This document shows positions 20,640-31,980 of a stretch of 64,000 nucleotides of DNA, piece by piece. A program made the translations under genes and the position numbers. Under the pieces are notes generated by a model. The model saw only the letters and a program-made list of their open reading frames with translations. It had not been told where the DNA came from and ran no database searches. Each line of letters opens with the position of its first letter. The stretch's first letter is position 1. The stretch is from Distichodus sexfasciatus (taxonomy: Eukaryota > Chordata > Actinopteri > Characiformes > Distichodontidae): the NCBI GenBank assembly GCA_032718565.1, contig JAVGVS010000449.1, positions 236,213-300,212 on the forward strand, given 5' to 3'.

Positions 20640-21990
20640 CCACACCTCCCCAATGCACTTCTCGTCCTCGCTTGGTTGCTCACCAAACCTGCTCTCAAGG
20701 CTCCTCACCACACCTCCTCAATGTCCTCCTCATAGCACCTGCTCACTTGGCTCTTCACCAGACAGGCTCTCTAGGCTCCTTACTGGCCTCTTTACTACAC
20801 CTCCTGACTGCACTCCTCACTGACCCTCCTCACTGAACTCCTTAACACCATTGCTCCTTACCTCACTCCTCACTAGGCCTTCTTACTGCACTGCTAAACC
20901 TCCTCCTCACTGTTCTCATCACTGGACCTCCTCACTGCATTCCTAAAACCCTTCTCACCACTCTTCATACCTCCTCCTCATGCTCCTCATCGGGAATCTT
21001 CACCACCCTCCTCCTCACTGTGCATCCTTACTGCTCCTTACCTCACTCTTCACTGGCCACCCTCACTACTCTCATAAAAATCTCCTTACCCTTCCTCACC
21101 TTACTTCTCATCAGGCCTCCTCAGTAGACTTCTTCACCACGCTCATCCTCTCCTCCTCACTGGAACTCCTTACTCCACTTCTCCTCTTCACTAGGCCTCC
21201 TTACTGAACTCCTAAACCTCCTCCTCACTGTGCTCCTCACCACCTCTTCACCTTATTCCTCACTGGTCCACCTCACTGTACTCCTTATACAGTGAAGTAA
21301 GAAGTTTCAGTGAGGAGGAGGGGATGAGCTTGGTGAAGAAGTCCTCCTCACTGGAACGTCTTACTTCACTTCTCCTCTCCACTAGGCCTCCTTACTGCAC
21401 TCTTTAACCTCCTTCTCACTATGTTCCTCACCTCGCTACTAACTGGACCTTCTCAATGCACTTACCCTCTCCTCTTCACCTTCTCCTCGCTAGGTGTCCT
21501 CAGCAGGCTCCTCACGCTCATCCTGACCACACTTCACACCTCCTCTTCATCCTGCTCACTGGACTTCTTCACCACACTCCTCATACCGCCGTACTGCACT
21601 GGTTAACCTCCTCCTAGCCTACACCAGGCCTCCTAGCTGCATTCAAACCTCTGCCTGATTGAGCTACTCTTTACCTCCTCACCTTACTCCTCAGCAGGCT
21701 CCTCACCCCCATCCTCAGCGTGCTCCTCACTGCACTCCTCACCTTACTCCTCACCATGCTCCTCACCCCCATCCTCACCGTGCTCCTCACTGCACTCCTC
21801 ACCTTACTCCTCACCATGCTCCTCACCCCCATCCTCTCTGTGCTCCTCACTGCACTCCTCACCTTACTCCTAACTGTGCTCCTCACCCCCACCCTCACTG
21901 TGCTCCACACTGCACTCCTCACCATACTCCTAACCGTGCTCCTCACCCCCACCCTCACCGTGCTCCACACTGCACTCCTCACCGTGTCGC
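20640..21990 (+). repeat. CTCCTCAC minisatellite array
   Basis: About 1.35 kb of degenerate units built on CTCCTCACT(G)CACTCCTCACC. The last part (about 21675-21985) is a regular array with an exact 60-bp period, five near-identical units starting at 21721, 21781, 21841, 21901 and 21961. Because 60 is divisible by three, all frames stay open on both strands, giving His/Pro/Thr or Leu/Thr repeat peptides. I do not regard these as genes. Confidence 0.9.
21291..21370. repeat. Inverted unit inside the minisatellite (hairpin)
   Basis: The left arm 21291-21319 (AGTGAAGTAAGAAG...GAGGAGGA) pairs with the right arm 21342-21370 (TCCTCCTCACTGG...TTACTTCACT) with two mismatches in 29 and a 22-nt loop. 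The sequence 21295-21341 is the reverse complement of a normal unit such as the one near 21127-21170. Confidence 0.85.
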
Positions 21991-22390
21991 TGCTGACAGT
22001 CGTCTGGTTTTGCTTGCCACCGCTCCCCTCGTTTCCCAGCATGCCTGTGTTTCTGTCACATAAACAGTGGTGACATGATTAAGTTGAGAGGCGATGTCAG
22101 TGTGCCTGCCTTCCTCCTCACACACACACACATGGATACACCATCCCAGATTAAGTGTTCTCACTGAGAGCCGTGACACACACGCATGATTTACTCTCGC
22201 TTCCGTGACACTTATGAGTGCCTCTAACAACACACACGCTTGTGTGCAAACACACACACACACACACACATAAACACACACACGTATAAAGACACATGCG
22301 ACTGATGCAAATGCGTTGTCAAGTTGTTGTTTCAGTGCCAAACCGCTTTGAAGACTCATTTGCACTTTTTGACTGCAAGGCTTTTGTAGA
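21991..22390. other. Unique spacer with CA runs
   Basis: CA runs near 22119-22132 and 22250-22271. The minus-strand open frame 21979-22422 crosses these and has no known domain. Confidence 0.5.
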
Positions 22391-23090
22391 CACATGATTA
22401 CATATTTATTTTTCTCCCTCACTCTCTCTCTCTTCTACCCTTCTATCGCTTCTTTCTTAGTCTTTCTCTCTTATTTTGTGTTCGTTCACTCGCTTCACTC
22501 TGTCAGTCCCTCACATGCACTACTACTCTTCATCTCTCAATTTCTCTCATTCTATCTTTTATTTCTCATTCCATCTCATTGCATATTCTCATTCTCTCTT
22601 ACACGTCTCATTTCAATTCTCTCTCTTTCATTCCAGCACTGTCTCTTCACCTCAATCATCGCTTCTCTTCCTCTCTTGCTTTTTGTCTTTATTTCTCTCA
22701 CTTTGAGAGTGGTTTTCATTATCAGTATTTCTCGCATGCTCTATCACATTTTGTCTGTCATTGTGTCTCTCTCTCACTCTCGTCCTAATTTCATCTCTCT
22801 TTCTTTCACTCCCCCCCACCCCCTCCCCATTCTTGGCCTTGGTTTCTTTTGATCTGTATTTCTTTAGCGCTCTCCTAACGTGCAATATCACTCTCTTTCT
22901 CTCCCTGTCTTATTCAGTCTCTCTCCTATTTCCCCACAACTCTTTCTCACATTATCTTCCTTTCTCAGTCTCTCTTACTCATCTCATTCATCTGTCACTT
23001 TCTTCCTCATCACTACTTTCCTTTTTCTCCCAGTTTTTCTCTATCTCTCTCACTTCTCATTTGTCCCCTTCCTCTCTCAGTTAACTAAGG
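22391..23090. repeat. Degenerate CTCT/TTTCTC pyrimidine tract
   Basis: About 700 bp of mostly pyrimidine sequence with repeated TCTCTC, CTTTCTC and TCACTCT words. Open frames rich in Ser, Leu and Phe in several frames are artefacts of the composition. Confidence 0.85.
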
Positions 23091-23500
23091 TTCAGATCCA
23101 ATGAGGTTTTGGAAGTAAAGAGTTGATAAAAATGGCTACAAATTCCTGCTTCTATCTTGGCCGAGGTGGACTCCATCCTCCAACTCCATCGCACAGCTGC
23201 CGAGAGTGCAATGCAATGTCATGAGCGTGTTGACCAGTCAGATACTGCCACTTAAACACCAATCACAAACACCCGCCAGTTGAATAATACTGTGTTTTGT
23301 AAAGAGAGCAAAATACTCGTTGCTTTTTCTTTTGTGACAATGTAACATTTTGTCACATTTTTATTTATAAAGAAAGTTATTTTAAAACTACAGCATTTTA
23401 ACAGTAACTTCTACTGACAACCTTCTGACAAATTTTATTTTCAATCATTGCAACTTGTGGTTGTTTTGTAGTTACTTCCTTGTAGTCTGTTTCCAACACT
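23091..23500. other. Unique spacer
   Basis: No recognised repeat except short AGTTACTT motifs near 23470. No exon seen. Confidence 0.4.
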
Positions 23501-25310
23501 AGAAACTGATTTACGATGCGTTGCGGCGCTCTGCGATCGCGGTCAACCGGCGAGCCGATGATAAATGCGTGTTGAAACCATGTAAAACTGTCTGAACAGG
23601 GTTTTGTCGGGGATTTCAGCAGCTTCGACTCCCTTTATAACCGCTGGAATCTCCCTTTGAGCTGTTCGGGCCTATTTAATACCTTATTAGGTGAAATATA
23701 TAGCGTGAGTGTTGCCTCGCAACCTGGCAGCCCTTTGTCTCCTGACAAATTTACCTATTCTCCAATTGGGCGGACACGTTTCAGCTCTGAGCCTCTGTCA
23801 GTCCCAGTTATGGACAGCATCCCCCACCTCCGGCTCGCTAAAGCTTTTGATATAGAGCTCGGCCGTAAAGCTTTGAAAGCAAAGAAATATATTCCGGGGT
23901 AAAAAGAAAGCCAGTGTGAGGGACGGCGTATTGAAATGCCTAATTAACCGACAGTGTCCAGTCAATTTCGCTTTGCTAAACCTGTGCTTCACCGCAGCAG
24001 CGAGACGATCCCTGGGGTTAATTTGACATGCGCTAGCTTTACGGCCCCTCAAGAATGATTTGGGCAGACGTGGGCTTTTCTGCCGGCGAAATTTACCTAA
24101 CTCCAGCAAGTCTGTGTATCCTCTTTTTATTAGAAGACCCAGGCGAGGAAAGGGAAAGGGAAGGGGGGGAGTGGGTGGGGATGCAATGAAATTTTTATTT
24201 CTTCAGATTTTTTTATTTTTAAGATGGACAGTGCTAAGCCCCGGGGGGAATCGGAGCGGCCCGGCAGTAACCGGCGCGAGCAGACGGATTCAAAAATACG
24301 GCAAAAAATATAGACAGTCAGGGACAAATCAATGCAGTAGAAAGCTATTATACCTCCAAATCTCCTCCCAAAAAAGTCGCTCTTTATCAACCTCACAACC
24401 AGGCTGCTATAACATAAAAATTTTGGACCGTAGGGAGGGAACAAAAAAACTGATTTGTATTTTCTCTTTTTGCTAATTAACTTGCTATTGGCTGCTCCAT
24501 TATTTTGAGTTAAAAGTTTTAAATTAGACTTGCTAAGACATTTTTTCCAACTTTTATCTCCACTGGTTCTTATCTCCTGTTAATTGACGTCCTCTCGTCG
24601 TATCAGATGAGACGTGCATTTGAATATCACTTAAAATCGCCGCCTTAAATTATAATTTTAATAGTAGCATTTGTATGGGCGGAGTATCATATTAGTCTTA
24701 AGAGCCAGGTGCCGGTCCGTTTCATATTGCTTTCATCTTAAGCAAGTCAATAGCGCGGGCCGGATGATTATGTGTCTAATGAAAACTATCTCAGTTGAAT
24801 TTCCAAAGTAAATGCAATTTAAATATCCATTTATCCGTCTGTGAGAGTGCCTTTCGGCTATTAGTCCAAGCGAACGGGTCCGGCTTGGTAATTTTCTTTT
24901 CTCTCCTTGACTCCGGACCGAGAGAGAGACCCCCATTCGCTCTCCGCCACCACAGGCTCTCAGCGTTGGAAATGAATAATGCAGTAACACCCTCTTGTAG
25001 CCACACACACACTCACACTCACACACACGTGTCCCCCCAGGGCTCGGAGTCGCCGGTTCAAGTGTGCACACTTGAGGGGGCAGCGGCGGTTTCGGCTAAC
25101 AATTATCTGGTGAATTTGTACACTTTATTACGGAAGCCGCGCAGGGCGACCGTGTCACCTCAGAGAGAGCACACACACTCGTCCACTTATTTATCTAATA
25201 AGAGCAAATTAATTAGACCAGAAGAAGCGCTCCGATTACGCTACCCTGCTACAAATAAACTCCACCTCGCTCCTACCATCGACACCGCCATGACACGGAA
25301 CTGACTCTGA
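23501..25310. promoter_or_regulatory. Large candidate conserved non-coding cluster
   Basis: About 1.8 kb without transposons, broken only by a short CA run (25003-25028) and G-rich patches. It has many CpGs (for instance 23520-23560 and 24240-24290), TAATTA at 23941-23946 and 24474-24479, CCAAT-type and TTTATAACC motifs. Several short open frames lack known domains, although 24795-25304 stays open for 169 codons across the CA run. The density and length make this one of the best regulatory candidates in the window. Conservation is untested. Confidence 0.4.
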
Positions 25311-26340
25311 AAACTTGGAGATGGTGTAAAAGTGGCCAAATCAATAAATCAACAGATATTGTCACCAGCGTTAATAATATTATTCATATTAACTGTAATA
25401 TTTATTAATAGTTTGTAAATAGATGCCTGTGTTAATACTGAACAAAAAAAGAAAAAAATTATGCTAAAAGAAACTGTTTTTAACTGTTAAGAATGTTGTC
25501 ACTGCCCAGTTTGTCCACTAGAGGGCAGAACTGCAAGCCTACTGTTGCCTTTTTTGTGTTTTTATACACTTATATGATTTCTTATTTAACAAAACTTTAT
25601 TTTTGTTGTATTGAAAATAAAATGGTGAGGACTTTTAAATACTAATGAATTACAAATGTTACACCATTTGTTGTTGGTAGGTTTTTGTTTCTAGGAGATT
25701 TTTTTTTTTTTTTTTTGAGTGATGTCAATATGGAATATTTAATAGTTTTTTTTTCTTAGTTTTATCCTGAAAATTTGTATTGATATTCTAAAACATTTAT
25801 TTGTAAGGCTCAACAGTATAATATGACCATATATTACAAGCATATATTTGTCAAAAATCTTGTTAAGAGAAATTTACATTATTATGTGTATTGAATATTG
25901 TATAACATTTGTATTGTATTTTTATGTTGTTATGTGTCTATTTTATGTATTATTATATTGTACTGTACTATACTGTATTGTATTATTTGTGGGTTCCCAT
26001 ATAATCTATTTATCTATCTTTCTGTCTATCTGTCTATCTGTCTATCCGTCTATCTGTCTAGTTTAAACGTTTTTAATGAGTCACATTTTCAATGAAAGTG
26101 AGTAACTTTTAAAGTAACCAGCGCTACATTTTACTTTAAGTACTAACACAAACACTGTCTCCATGCAGTTTTTTTTTTTTTTTTAAAGGGGAAAAAAGCA
26201 ATGTGTATATATTGTACTATATATAGGATATTATATTATAATCACTATATCCTCTCTGTCTAAAACCCTATTCATATTTTCTTAGTTAGTTTCTTCCTAT
26301 ATATTTTCCTTCTCCGTTAAACACAAACACCAGCTCCAGA
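25311..26340. other. AT-rich spacer with poly-T and tetranucleotide repeats
   Basis: Poly-T runs (25701-25716, 26169-26184), TTGTATTGTATTATT-type repeats, and a CTAT/CTGT tetranucleotide array at 26005-26060, then an AGTAACTTTTAAAGTAACC fragment at 26100-26120 of the AGTTACT repeat type. No gene. Confidence 0.6.
26005..26060. repeat. (CTAT/CTGT)n tetranucleotide microsatellite
   Basis: Alternating CTAT, CTGT and CCGT units, imperfect. Confidence 0.9.
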
Positions 26341-27225
26341 TCGCTCCTGCAGTGGTCCTGCTTCATGTTTCAAGTCCCTTCATTTGCAGCATGGCATGTG
26401 GCATTCGCATTACTGTTGTGTTTTTCTTTTCTTTTCTTTTTTTCGGGCGAGTGCCGTGCGTCCGGAGGGAGACGTAAGTGCCTGTTGCAGTCGGGTCGGG
26501 AGTTAACAGCCAGCAGGACCTTTTGCTCGCAGGATGATACAATTCTTCCTCTTCAGAGGCGTAGAAATGGGTGGGAGTTGTTTTAGAGAGACTGCCGGAT
26601 GGGGTTTTATCGTATGAGGGAGGTCTGCTAACTCCATCACACACACACACACACACACACACTTGAGCTGGGTACTAAATCACAGTTTCTGTGTGTGTGT
26701 GTGTGTGTTCATCTTGTCACTGCTGAGTTGGGGCCGGGCCGGTGTCCTCGCTCTATTCCCCAGTGGTCAATCACTTTCTTATCTGTCCACGAGGCAGAGC
26801 TGTCTCCATAAGCAGCCACATGTGCATGCTTAATGTGCTTTCACACAGCAACACACACACTCACGTGTCACATACACACTATACCTGTTGTTCTCACTTG
26901 TTCTAGACTGGTGCTTTCAAGTCGAGTGGATTTTATTGTGTGTTTACATGGCAGTAAAATGTGAATAAGAATTTCCTTCCCCTCAGCACAAAGGTGCAAC
27001 ATAAAATGAGACTGGGTTTATACTGAAAAGTGAGGAATATACAGGTTCATAATAATTCTAGATTCAAGATTCAGATGTACATTTTAGTATTTCACACAGT
27101 TTCATTCCCTGCTGTGACCATCCTTCAAGATTCATGATTCTTTATTTGTTAGAAATGCAACATGTAATCTGCCATGAGATGTGTGATAAAGTTTACAAAT
27201 AAATTAAAGATCATTTTGAAAAGCT
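26341..27225. other. Unique spacer with CA and TG runs
   Basis: CA at 26638-26662 and TG at 26692-26709. CpG-containing unique sequence lies at 26435-26540 and 26715-26760; the rest is AT-rich. No exon recognised. Confidence 0.4.
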
Positions 27226-27333
27226 GCGGTGTGTTGGCCCCCGGCCCGTGTTGGTCCCCAGCTTGTGCCTGTAGCTCCCGGTATAGTCCCCGCGACTCCA
27301 ATAGGGATTAAGCAGTTCAGATGATGAATGAAA
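27226..27333 (+). mobile_element. SINE-A 3' fragment
   Basis: Matches the 3' third of SINE-A: GTTGGTCCCCAGCTTGTGCC, CCAATAGGGATTAAGCAGTT and a short ATGAATGAA tail. Confidence 0.75.
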
Positions 27334-27431
27334 GATTTTTGAAAAGGCAAAATCTAGAAATATTTTTAGTTTGTACAAATATATAAAAAACAATCTGCAA
27401 TCAAGCTGATCTGGTCCACAAGCTGTTAAAT

Positions 27432-27555
27432 CAGTGCTTGAAAATGGTACCTTGCTCATTAGTACCTCAGTGGTACCTTTACCTGTCCATGATTTGAACT
27501 GGTGAACTTCCGATCATAGGGCGAATGCCCCAACCGTTACGCTACAAACTGCCCC
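27432..27555 (-). mobile_element. SINE-B head fragment
   Basis: On the minus strand: GGGGCAGTTTGTAGCGTAAC A-box region, a diverged B box (GTTCAAATC) and GAGCAAGGTACC. It stops before the central CACTGCTCC block and abuts a SINE-C copy head to head. Confidence 0.75.
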
Positions 27556-27556
27556 A

Positions 27557-27742
27557 AGGGCTAAGATATTCACCTCTGGACCATGCGGTTGTGGCTTTAA
27601 AATCCTACCTCCAGCTCTAACATCTCTGGGTCCAAGAGCAAGACTCTTAACCTCGAGTTGCTGCAGGGAGACTGTCCCTCTAATTTGGAAAATAGACATG
27701 CCTCTGAATAAAAGTGTCCGCTAAATGTTTTAAATGTAAATG
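27557..27742 (+). mobile_element. SINE-C copy
   Basis: tRNA-like head (CCTCTGGACCATGCGGTTGT), GCAAGACTCTTAACCTCGAG, TTGCTGCAGGGAGACTGTCC, and the tail GAATAAAAGTGTCCGCTAAA followed by ATGTAAATG. The tail resembles the L2-clade LINE end found on salmonid SINEs. Confidence 0.8.
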
Positions 27743-28440
27743 GAACAACGGAAAATGGTTCTACTAGTAATGTTGAAACCTTTTTGTGTTGGGCTCGACC
27801 GATGCACTCCAATGATATGGAAGTTTCTCCAAAACGGGACACAGCCCCAGCATCTGATTGACAGTCGTACGTGTAAATGTTTTGTTGCTGGTGGACTTAT
27901 CACGCTAATTAGTTAAATTTAATTTCTCCAAAACTTTATAAAACAGCAATAACAGGAGCTTGCAAACCCATTTGTCTTGTGGTTTTGTATTTGTCTTGTG
28001 GTTTTTACATTTGTCTTGTGGTGTTTGTGTTCACGTTGCAAGTTTAGTTGTGTTGTGGTTTTCGTATTGTGTTGAACTACCTGGTTCATTGTACATTGTA
28101 CAGGTTTTCTGCTTTGAAACAGAACAGAATAAAGCCGCACCCCCACGAGGTATTATGTAATATGTTTGCCGGCACTCTCTCAGCTGTTGTGGTTGGTGTG
28201 TACTGAGTGTACTGATAAAGCTGTTTATGACGCTTGCTTTGACCCTGTAAGCAATCCATCCTCATGTAGGAGTTAGATAACCTTTCAGAGAGAAGACTGG
28301 AGCTGAAGCGTTTCGACACCAATCCTCTTGCTCCGAGATGTCACGTATGCAAATGTCTCGTCTTTGTAACCAAACTCTGGGACAGTAATGTCAGTGTCTT
28401 GTCTCAGCATAAATTATTCATCCCTTCTTTGACATGCAAC
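27743..28440. other. Unique spacer with a short tandem repeat
   Basis: Three tandem TTTGTCTTGTGGT units at 27970-28022, fading into related TGTTGTGGTTTT copies. The rest is non-repetitive and no exon is recognised. Confidence 0.5.
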
Positions 28441-28940
28441 TTTCCTTTTCCCCCCTCTCCCCCACTATCAAACATGAAGCGCTAAAACACTTTGTTGTTT
28501 TCTCACATGCCCTCCTCGTTGGCGGGAAACTTTCAGTGAAAGTTTTAAATTAATTATGAATACAAAAGTATATTTAGTTGCTCTCCGAGAATCCTCTGAA
28601 TGCTAACTATGTCCTCGGTGCCACGTTGTCACGCTATCACAATGAAATAGAAATGTAAAATCTGATGAGAGAAAGAGAGAGTCTTTTAACCTTTGCTTGT
28701 GATGAACGACTTGGAGAACAAAGGTTACTCGACTCTCTCCGCTCGCTCAGTCTTTTCGGAGGGATACTTCACTGATGTATTTTTCCGCTTGATGAGCGAG
28801 AAGGGAGGGATCTTTTTCCCCTCACTCGTTCCTTGTGTGTGTGCCTATCACACGCGGCATCTGTTTATACATTATTATTATTTTTCTTTTGCTCGTCAGG
28901 CGTCGGAGCTCGGTCAGGAGGGACGCAGTGAGGTGTGATG
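28441..28940. promoter_or_regulatory. Candidate conserved non-coding block
   Basis: Repeat-free, with TTGGCGGGAAA at 28519-28529 (E2F-type consensus) and TAATTA at 28551-28556. It continues through a GC-moderate segment into the CpG-rich block at 28941. An open frame at 28693-28938 has no known domain. Confidence 0.35.
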
Positions 28941-29345
28941 CATTTTTAATCTCCCTCTCACATTAGAGGAGAGAAGTGCTCAGCCGACGTCGCTTCCGCT
29001 CTCCACAAAGCTGAGTTTTTTCCGACGTGTGCGTCTCCGAAAAGCAGGGGAAAAAAAGAAACCGGTTGCCGTCACGGGAAAACAATCAAAGTTGGAGAAG
29101 GCGAAACGCCGCGGGATTCGGGACCACGCGACGAAAGACGGGACTCCTTTGATGGAGGTGTGTGATGGATGTTCCCCGACCGGCGCCGGGTTTTTACGGC
29201 AGCTACCTGCGGAGGAAAGGCCTTCACCACTTCTCACACTTCCGCTACGGCCTGCCTTCGCGTCACCGGGGAGACGTTATGAGGACGGGAGGTTTTCCCA
29301 TTTATCCGACTTCAAGGCATTATATTATTATGTTTGGGGGGAAAT
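28941..29345 (+). other. CpG-rich block with a 106-codon open frame
   Basis: High CpG density from 28980 to 29280 (ACGTCGC, GGCGAAACGCCGCGGGATTC, GACCGGCGCCGGG). The plus strand is open from 29029 to 29349. The N-terminal half is Lys/Arg-rich (KAGEKKKPVAV, KLEKAKRRGIRDH) without a known domain. It could be a small CpG island with a first exon or a regulatory block; no splice partner is visible. The sequence after 29350 is a repeat. Confidence 0.3.
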
Positions 29346-29640
29346 TTAGAGGACTACCATTACAGTGTTGGGGAAGCTACTCACAAACAATAACTTCAAG
29401 CTACTTATAATTAAGAGTGGCTAAACTGATGCCAAGTTATATTCTAATACAGGGGTGGGTACATGTTGAGTGTGGTACATGTTTACGCAGATGAGTAAAA
29501 AGTTTTTTCTGAAATTGGCATGCTCTCCTTATTCCTTTTTTATTAGCTGTAATTTTACTCTTACTCAAGTAGATATCTGAGTAACTAATCTTCTTTTTGC
29601 TCAGTTACATTTTTCATAATGCCTTTGTTACAACGCGTCT
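29346..29640 (+). repeat. AGTGTTGGGGAAGCTACT repeat fragment
   Basis: ACAGTGTTGGGGAAGCTACT at 29360-29379 starts a common fish repeat rich in TAACTT, ACTCAAGTA and AGTAACTAA. Similar starts occur at 51551. Confidence 0.5.
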
Positions 29641-30137
29641 ATTCTTGGGGGCGATAATCCATATCAGAAGGAAAATGCTCAGTTTAGAACACGGTCGCGA
29701 TCGACAGGTAGATCTCTGAGACCTTCATGTTAGATTCCGAATATAGATGGAAAAAATACATTCAGTCTCGCCTGATTAACTCTCAGTTTTGTATTAGGCT
29801 TTCTATTGGACCAGCCGCTGAATGTTCACAGTGGTGTGAAAGTGACCAATGAGATAAAAGAAAAATGCTTTTAACTGACCAATGAGAAATGTTCTTGCTG
29901 CAGATATTAGTGATGGGAATTCCAGTTCTTAAGGCTCGGCTCACTAAAAAGAGATGGCTCTTTCAGCTCCAAAGTGGTTTTCTCCGATTTTTTGTTGCTT
30001 AAATTAATTTATTACCAAAAATGATGTAAAATTACGTGTAAAATGAATTACTAAAGTAAAAAAAGATACTTTATATTAAATGTTTATTGTTTATATGGCT
30101 TATTATACTCAACATGGAACAGAGAGCTGCAAAAGTA
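29641..30137. repeat. hAT-like repeat fragments
   Basis: TAGTGATGGGAATTCCAGTT at 29907-29926, with GGCTC and GGCTCTTTCAGCTCC following, resembles a common fish hAT-derived repeat. GATCGACAGGTAGATCTCTG at 29699-29718 and GGATCTTTGGCTTGAAAAGG at 30768-30787 could be the two sides of another repeat split by the Tc1 element. Confidence 0.4.
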
Positions 30138-30670
30138 CAGTACTGTGCAAAAGTTTTAGGCAGGTGTGAAAAAATGCTGTAAACAAAGAATGCTTTCAAA
30201 AATGGAAGTGTTAATCATTTATTTTCATCAATCAACAAAATGCAGTGAAGGAACAAAAGAGAAATCTAAATCAAATCAATATTTGCTGTGACCACCCTTT
30301 GCCTTCAAAACAGCATAAATTCTTCTAGGTACACTTGCACACAGTTTTTGAAGGAACTCGGCTGGTAGGTTGTTCCAAACATCTTGGAGAACTAACCACA
30401 GATCTATAATCCTATAATCCTACAAAATAATATCATGACTATAATCCTACAAAACCCCTGACTTTGTGCAAGTGTACCTATAAGAATTGATGCTGGTTTG
30501 AAGACAAAAGGTAGTAACACCAAATATTGATTTGATTTAGATTTTTCTTTTGTTCGCTCACTTTGCATTTTGTAAATTGATAAAAATAAACAATCATTAT
30601 TTATATTTCTGAAAGCATTCTTTGTTTACAGCATTTTTTCACACCTGCCTAAAACTTTTGCACAGTACTG
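30138..30670. mobile_element. Tc1-like foldback element, no transposase
   Basis: 533 bp flanked by TA (30136-30137, 30671-30672). The outer 61 bp of both ends are identical in inverted orientation (CAGTACTGTGCAAAAGTTTT...). The arms stay similar for about 210 bp, with internal direct-repeat-like TAAATCAAATCAATATTTG. Almost nothing lies between the arms, so the element is a large palindrome. It is the same family as 8289-8826. Confidence 0.9.
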
Positions 30671-30853
30671 TACATTTTAAAATAGAAAAACAAATACCAT
30701 CTCAATCTGACAATTTCTCTCAGTGCTTCAGTAGGTACATCTTGTCTTTCATCAGGGTCGAGTTCAGGGATCTTTGGCTTGAAAAGGTTGGTGACCACTG
30801 TATGACAGACAGAATGTATGGTAAGAACAGAAAGAATTGTTCAATTAAAACTT

Positions 30854-31109
30854 AAAAGTGAGTAATTATTTGTCATTGTGAACACACCATAACATAGCAC
30901 ACAGTGCACCACAACGAAATGTGACCTCTGCATTTGATCCATTCGTGAGGGAACAGTGGGCAGCTAATAAGGGCAGTGGCCAGGGAGTAGTGCTTGCGGA
31001 CGGTACCTTACTCATGAGTTCCTCAGTGGTAACTTAACCGGTACTGGAATTGAACCTGCGACCTTCTGACCACGTGGCCAACACCCTACTGTTACGCCAC
31101 CAACTGCCC
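30854..31109 (-). mobile_element. SINE-B, near full length
   Basis: On the minus strand: GGGCAGTTGGTGGCGTAACA head, GGTTCAATTCC B box, GGTACCGTCC, CACTGTTCC, ATGGATCAAATGC and the AAATAATTACTCACTT tail. Confidence 0.85.
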
Positions 31110-31329
31110 AAAAAACAACTGATTTAATGAATACAATATGGGGAAAATGCTGTTTTTATTATTTATCACTGATTAGTGTGCTTGAAATATGCCAAAATGA
31201 AATTTTATTTGTAATTCAAGTAATTAGTGTAAAAGTCAATTCCACATTGTAGGTAATACTGCATCCAAACTGTCTCTCTATCTACCTCTATTTCTAATTC
31301 TAATTCTAGTTCTAGTTTAAAGTTATATT

Positions 31330-31528
31330 TAATATTCCATGTATAGCTTAAAATGTATATTTTGTACTTTATTTATCATTGTTTATTCCATGTGCCTTAA
31401 TTGTTCCTTGTTCCCTTTTTTCCTACTGCACTGTTAAAACTGGAGCCACGTCGTCTCGTCTCTCTATGTATCTGTACTGTAATATAGCAGAGATGACAAT
31501 AAAGTTTACTTTGACTTTGACTTTGACT
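31330..31528 (+). mobile_element. LINE-like 3' tail, TTTGAC type
   Basis: TTCCATGTGCCTTAATTG, CTGTTAAAACTGGAGCCACG, GCAGAGATGACAATAAAG, then tandem TTTGAC units at 31509-31528. Related copies at 41735-42039 and 57425-57620 share these words in the same order. A short tandem-repeat tail is typical of L2/CR1-clade LINEs. No reverse transcriptase is present. Confidence 0.6.
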
Positions 31529-31980
31529 GAATAAGAAAGTACCTTTTAACCCTTACTTGAGTAGGTTTTTCAAACGGGAGCTTTTACTCAAGTCATTTTT
31601 CCTCCATGGATTTTTTAAAGTATATAAATAAACAGAGGTTTTGTTATAAATGGGCAGCTTGGGTTTATTTTTCTCCTTCTCGGTTAAACTTGGAGTTGTA
31701 AAGGAGGTTCTAAAACTCTGGTTGAGATTTCTCCATCACTGTTCTGTTTTTCCAGCTCAGAAGCTCACAGTCAAACACAATGTAAATTGCACAGCGTAAT
31801 GGACTAAAAAAACATTATTGGACTGTTTATAGCAAGACAAGCATTTCATTCCAACTTGTTGGAGTCGCCTGGTTTGTGTATATATGTTTTTATTCGGTAT
31901 GCTCTCCACATCTGTGCACGTCCTCATCCAAGACAACGTGCCGTCGCCGTCCAAGACAGCTTCAAATAATTAGCCTAGAG
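31529..31980. other. Spacer with ACTCAAGTA-type repeat remnant
   Basis: AAAGTACCTTTTAACCCTTA and ACTTGAGTAGG near 31540-31570 resemble fragments of the AGTTACT-type repeat. The rest is unique without exons. Confidence 0.4.

Noticed and set aside
21659..22073. Long overlapping open frames on both strands (His/Pro and Leu/Thr repeats)
   Set aside because: Caused by the 60-bp minisatellite, whose period is a multiple of three; no composition or start context of a gene.
22394..23104. 152- and 107-codon frames resembling membrane proteins
   Set aside because: They translate a CT-rich tract; hydrophobic Ser/Leu/Phe composition follows from the repeat, and several frames are open at once.
24795..25304. 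169-codon plus-strand frame
   Set aside because: Crosses a CA microsatellite (poly-His-Thr) and a regulatory-looking island; an opposite-strand frame is also open. No protein similarity recognised.
25995..26060. Tandem CTAT/CTGT units as a CRISPR-like array
   Set aside because: Simple tetranucleotide microsatellite; no spacers.
30622..30855. 77-codon frame after the Tc1 foldback
   Set aside because: Begins inside the transposon arm; the rest is unassigned.
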